A stretch of 64,000 nt of DNA from Paenibacillus aestuarii (GTDB lineage Bacteria; Bacillota; Bacilli; Paenibacillales; NBRC-103111), in assembly GCF_027789125.1 (NCBI RefSeq), contig NZ_JAQFVF010000026.1, forward strand, positions 124,001-188,000. The letters run 5' to 3'. The position numbers and the translations under genes are program-made. How positions within the stretch are numbered: the first letter of the stretch is position 1; each line of letters starts with the position of its first letter. Below, piece by piece: positions 62,348-64,000 of this stretch. The notes beneath the pieces are model-generated. The model was not told where the DNA came from. It ran no database searches and worked only from the letters and a program-made list of their open reading frames with translations.

Positions 62348-63322
62348 CTAAATTACAAAAGAAGCCTTTTTCTCTTCCTGCAAAGCCGTCACAGTCGCGG
62401 CAATACCCGGCGTCGCGATGATCGGTCCGATGAACCGTTCATATTTGACTCCGCTTAGCGTCAGCGGCTGCTCCGTCAAATAAAGCATCTCGACAATTTC
62501 TTTCATCACGGGTTCGCTCATACCGATCAACGACAGCGCTAATTTTTTCAAAGGAATGACAGGCTTCACGTAGCCGCTAGCTTTTTGTGCCAAGCGCACG
62601 ATCTCCCGCCCCGAAATAAGCCCGGCTCCAGGAATATTCCAATTCTGTCCAAAGGCGGAGTCATGGTTTGCAAGTTCGACCACCATCGCAGCTGCATCCG
62701 GCAAGTAGACGTATTCGCGGGGAACGTGCATATTGCCGATGAAAAAAGCCATTTTGCCAGCCGCTATCGCTTCCAGGGTTGAACCTAAATACGAGGCTTC
62801 ATTAGCCGTAGGTCCATAATAATCGGGCAGGCGAACAATCATGGTCTGGGCTTGCGTCCACCGCTTGCTGAACAGCATCCGCTCGTACTCCAAGCGCACT
62901 TTGCCTTTTATCGTGTGCGGTTGTTTGGGGTGGTCTTCCGTCACCAGATCCATCCGCCTACGCCCGTAAGGATAAATTCCGTCAATCGCCACCACTTTCA
63001 GCGCAAGCCGTTCGGCCGCCTCCATCACCGATTCGCCAAGCGGAATGAGCTTGCTCACCATCTCGTGGTAGGGGACATTCGCACAGTGGAACAACACGTC
63101 TGCGTCACCTGCCCCAGCAGCAATTTCTTCAGGACGCATGGCATCACCAACGGCAAGTGTCAAATGCTTGGGGGAGCCTAGCCTGACTGCAAGCTGCGCC
63201 AATTTCTGCTGTGAACGTCCAAATGCAATGGTGCGGATCCCTCGTTTGACCAATTCTGCCGTGATCGCTGCGCCCGTACCGCCTGTTGCTCCAATAACAA
63301 TTGCTTTTTCCAATGGTATCAT
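62348..63322 (-). CDS. NAD-dependent epimerase / NmrA-like short-chain reductase
   Basis: This 324-residue Rossmann-fold protein has the NAD(P) motif VIGATGGTGAAITAELVKRG near its start, DADVLFHCANVPYHEM, and later YYGPTANEASYLGSTLEAI in the extended-SDR position. It fits the extended SDR/epimerase group, with sugar-nucleotide or quinone-type substrates. The start MIPLEKA sits close behind GAAAGGG. It is probably controlled by the adjacent TetR protein. Confidence 0.82.
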   Translation of the reverse strand: MIPLEKAIVIGATGGTGAAITAELVKRGIRTIAFGRSQQKLAQLAVRLGSPKHLTLAVGDAMRPEEIAAGAGDADVLFHCANVPYHEMVSKLIPLGESVMEAAERLALKVVAIDGIYPYGRRRMDLVTEDHPKQPHTIKGKVRLEYERMLFSKRWTQAQTMIVRLPDYYGPTANEASYLGSTLEAIAAGKMAFFIGNMHVPREYVYLPDAAAMVVELANHDSAFGQNWNIPGAGLISGREIVRLAQKASGYVKPVIPLKKLALSLIGMSEPVMKEIVEMLYLTEQPLTLSGVKYERFIGPIIATPGIAATVTALQEEKKASFVI

Positions 63323-63339
63323 CCCTTTCCATTTAGTTA

Positions 63340-63395
63340 TTGATCAATCACTAACATGTAATCATCGTATCATGCTGTTATTGATTGGTCAATAA
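63340..63395. promoter_or_regulatory. Two TetR-type operators between divergent genes
   Basis: TTGATCAA lies at 63340-63347 within AGTTATTGATCAATCACTAA. A spaced palindrome TTATTGATTGGTCAATAA lies at 63378-63395. Both match the sites near 62273 and 62337. They lie between the NmrA-like gene (-) and the MFS gene (+). Confidence 0.65.
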
Positions 63396-63509
63396 CAAAT
63401 ATTTTTACGCACAATAGCATTTACAATTCATTAAAGAAGGAGCATAATTTACACTATTGCGCGCTCCGCGTCATCATTCATTTCCTCATGGCTGCAAAGG
63501 AGAACGATC

Positions 63510-64000
63510 ATGAGCAACAATCCCGTTGAATTAAGCAATTCGGCTCCGACTACGCAAGATCCGGTCAGAGCCTCTTGGAATTTTGGATTTCATCCCATTG
63601 TCATTCAATTGTTCATCGGAACGGCATTGTCTCGAATTGCGACTTCGATGACGGTTCCGTTTTTGGCCATTTATTTGACTCAGCACTCGACCATGAGCGC
63701 GACCGCAATCGGACTTAGCGTCGGTTCAGCTTCGCTGTCCAGCATGATATTCGGCTTCTTCGGCGGAGCGTTGTCCGACCGGTGGGGGCGCACGCGGGTT
63801 ATGTTATTCGCGCTATTTGCATGGTCGATCGTTTTTTTTGGCTTTGCCGTCAATATTTATGCCTGGTTGTTCGTCGCGCTCAACTTGCTGCATGGCATAT
63901 GCCGGTCCTGCTTCGAACCGGTGTCCGTAGCGATGATCAGTGACTTAACGGAGCCTGAGAAGCGTTATCGTGCGTATTCAATCCGGTACATTGCCAACAA
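63510..64000 (+). CDS. MFS transporter, N-terminal part (truncated by window edge)
   Basis: An open frame from the ATG at 63510 (preceded by AAGGAG) runs off the right end. The ~163 visible residues have a hydrophilic start, then helices with LSRIATSMTVPFLAIYLTQHS. Motif A GGALSDRWGRTRVML between helices 2 and 3 and SCFEPVSVAMISDL follow. It is a drug/metabolite exporter-type MFS protein. Sharing operators with the divergent NmrA-like gene suggests joint TetR control. Confidence 0.85.
   Translation, partial: MSNNPVELSNSAPTTQDPVRASWNFGFHPIVIQLFIGTALSRIATSMTVPFLAIYLTQHSTMSATAIGLSVGSASLSSMIFGFFGGALSDRWGRTRVMLFALFAWSIVFFGFAVNIYAWLFVALNLLHGICRSCFEPVSVAMISDLTEPEKRYRAYSIRYIAN

Overview
The window looks like chromosomal DNA of a Gram-positive, moderately high-GC Firmicute, most likely Paenibacillus or a close relative. 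This is inferred from strong AGGAGG-type ribosome binding sites, lipobox-carrying binding proteins, a YesN-like AraC/REC regulator, an S-layer homology fragment, a Ctc/L25 protein and the general gene style. There are no rRNA or tRNA genes, CRISPR arrays or prophage.

Region by region. (1) 1-6554: the 3' part of a fructan/sucrose operon, with a CUT1 sugar ABC transporter, a GH32 fructan hydrolase, a response regulator and a fructokinase. It is closed by a terminator whose loop is occupied by a deleted IS3-family remnant (6577-7153). (2) 7349-12228: an aldo/keto reductase, then a small operon of a flavin monooxygenase, an SsuA-like sulfonate binding protein and a threonine-synthase-like PLP enzyme. 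(3) 12352-17431: a DUF4309 lipoprotein, a DUF4395 membrane protein and an RbsB/A/C-like ABC transporter. (4) 17742-23321: an argininosuccinate-lyase-like enzyme, a COG2159-type amidohydrolase and a CUT1 transporter without its own ATPase, behind a promoter and a terminator-bearing leader. (5) 24848-46888: a large thiol/thioether salvage island. It holds three NtaA/YtnJ-type monooxygenases, a cystine-type ABC transporter, a DinB/BstA-like protein, acetyltransferases, a thioredoxin-like protein, an OsmC protein, two other luciferase-like enzymes, a Dpp/Gsi-like peptide transporter, a LysR regulator, an M20 deacylase and a sarcosine-oxidase-like flavoprotein. (6) 47042-50885: a CrtI-like FAD oxidoreductase facing a fused GMC dehydrogenase. 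(7) 51201-64000: mixed accessory genes, including a more AT-rich islet (GNAT, phosphatase, MarR, kinase-like), MFS exporters, a membrane DJ-1-like protein behind a CsoR-type operator, a ROK/MFS pair, two TetR systems with visible operators, an orphan SLH domain and Ctc/L25.

How it works together. Region 5, probably with regions 2 and 4, resembles a greatly expanded version of the Bacillus subtilis ytmI-tcyJKLMN-ytmO-ytnIJ-hipO and yxe loci. In those loci S-modified cysteines are imported, N-acetylated, oxidatively dealkylated by flavin monooxygenases and deacetylated to cysteine. Several promoters here (13635, 17571, 34840, 41080) share a -35/17-bp/-10 layout. They are followed by, or overlap, a similar AT-rich motif centred on ATAGGAAT, or its palindromic form at 24809. 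This suggests a common sulfur-status repressor, possibly CymR-like, plus the local LysR protein. The substrates of the individual enzymes are not determined by the sequence.
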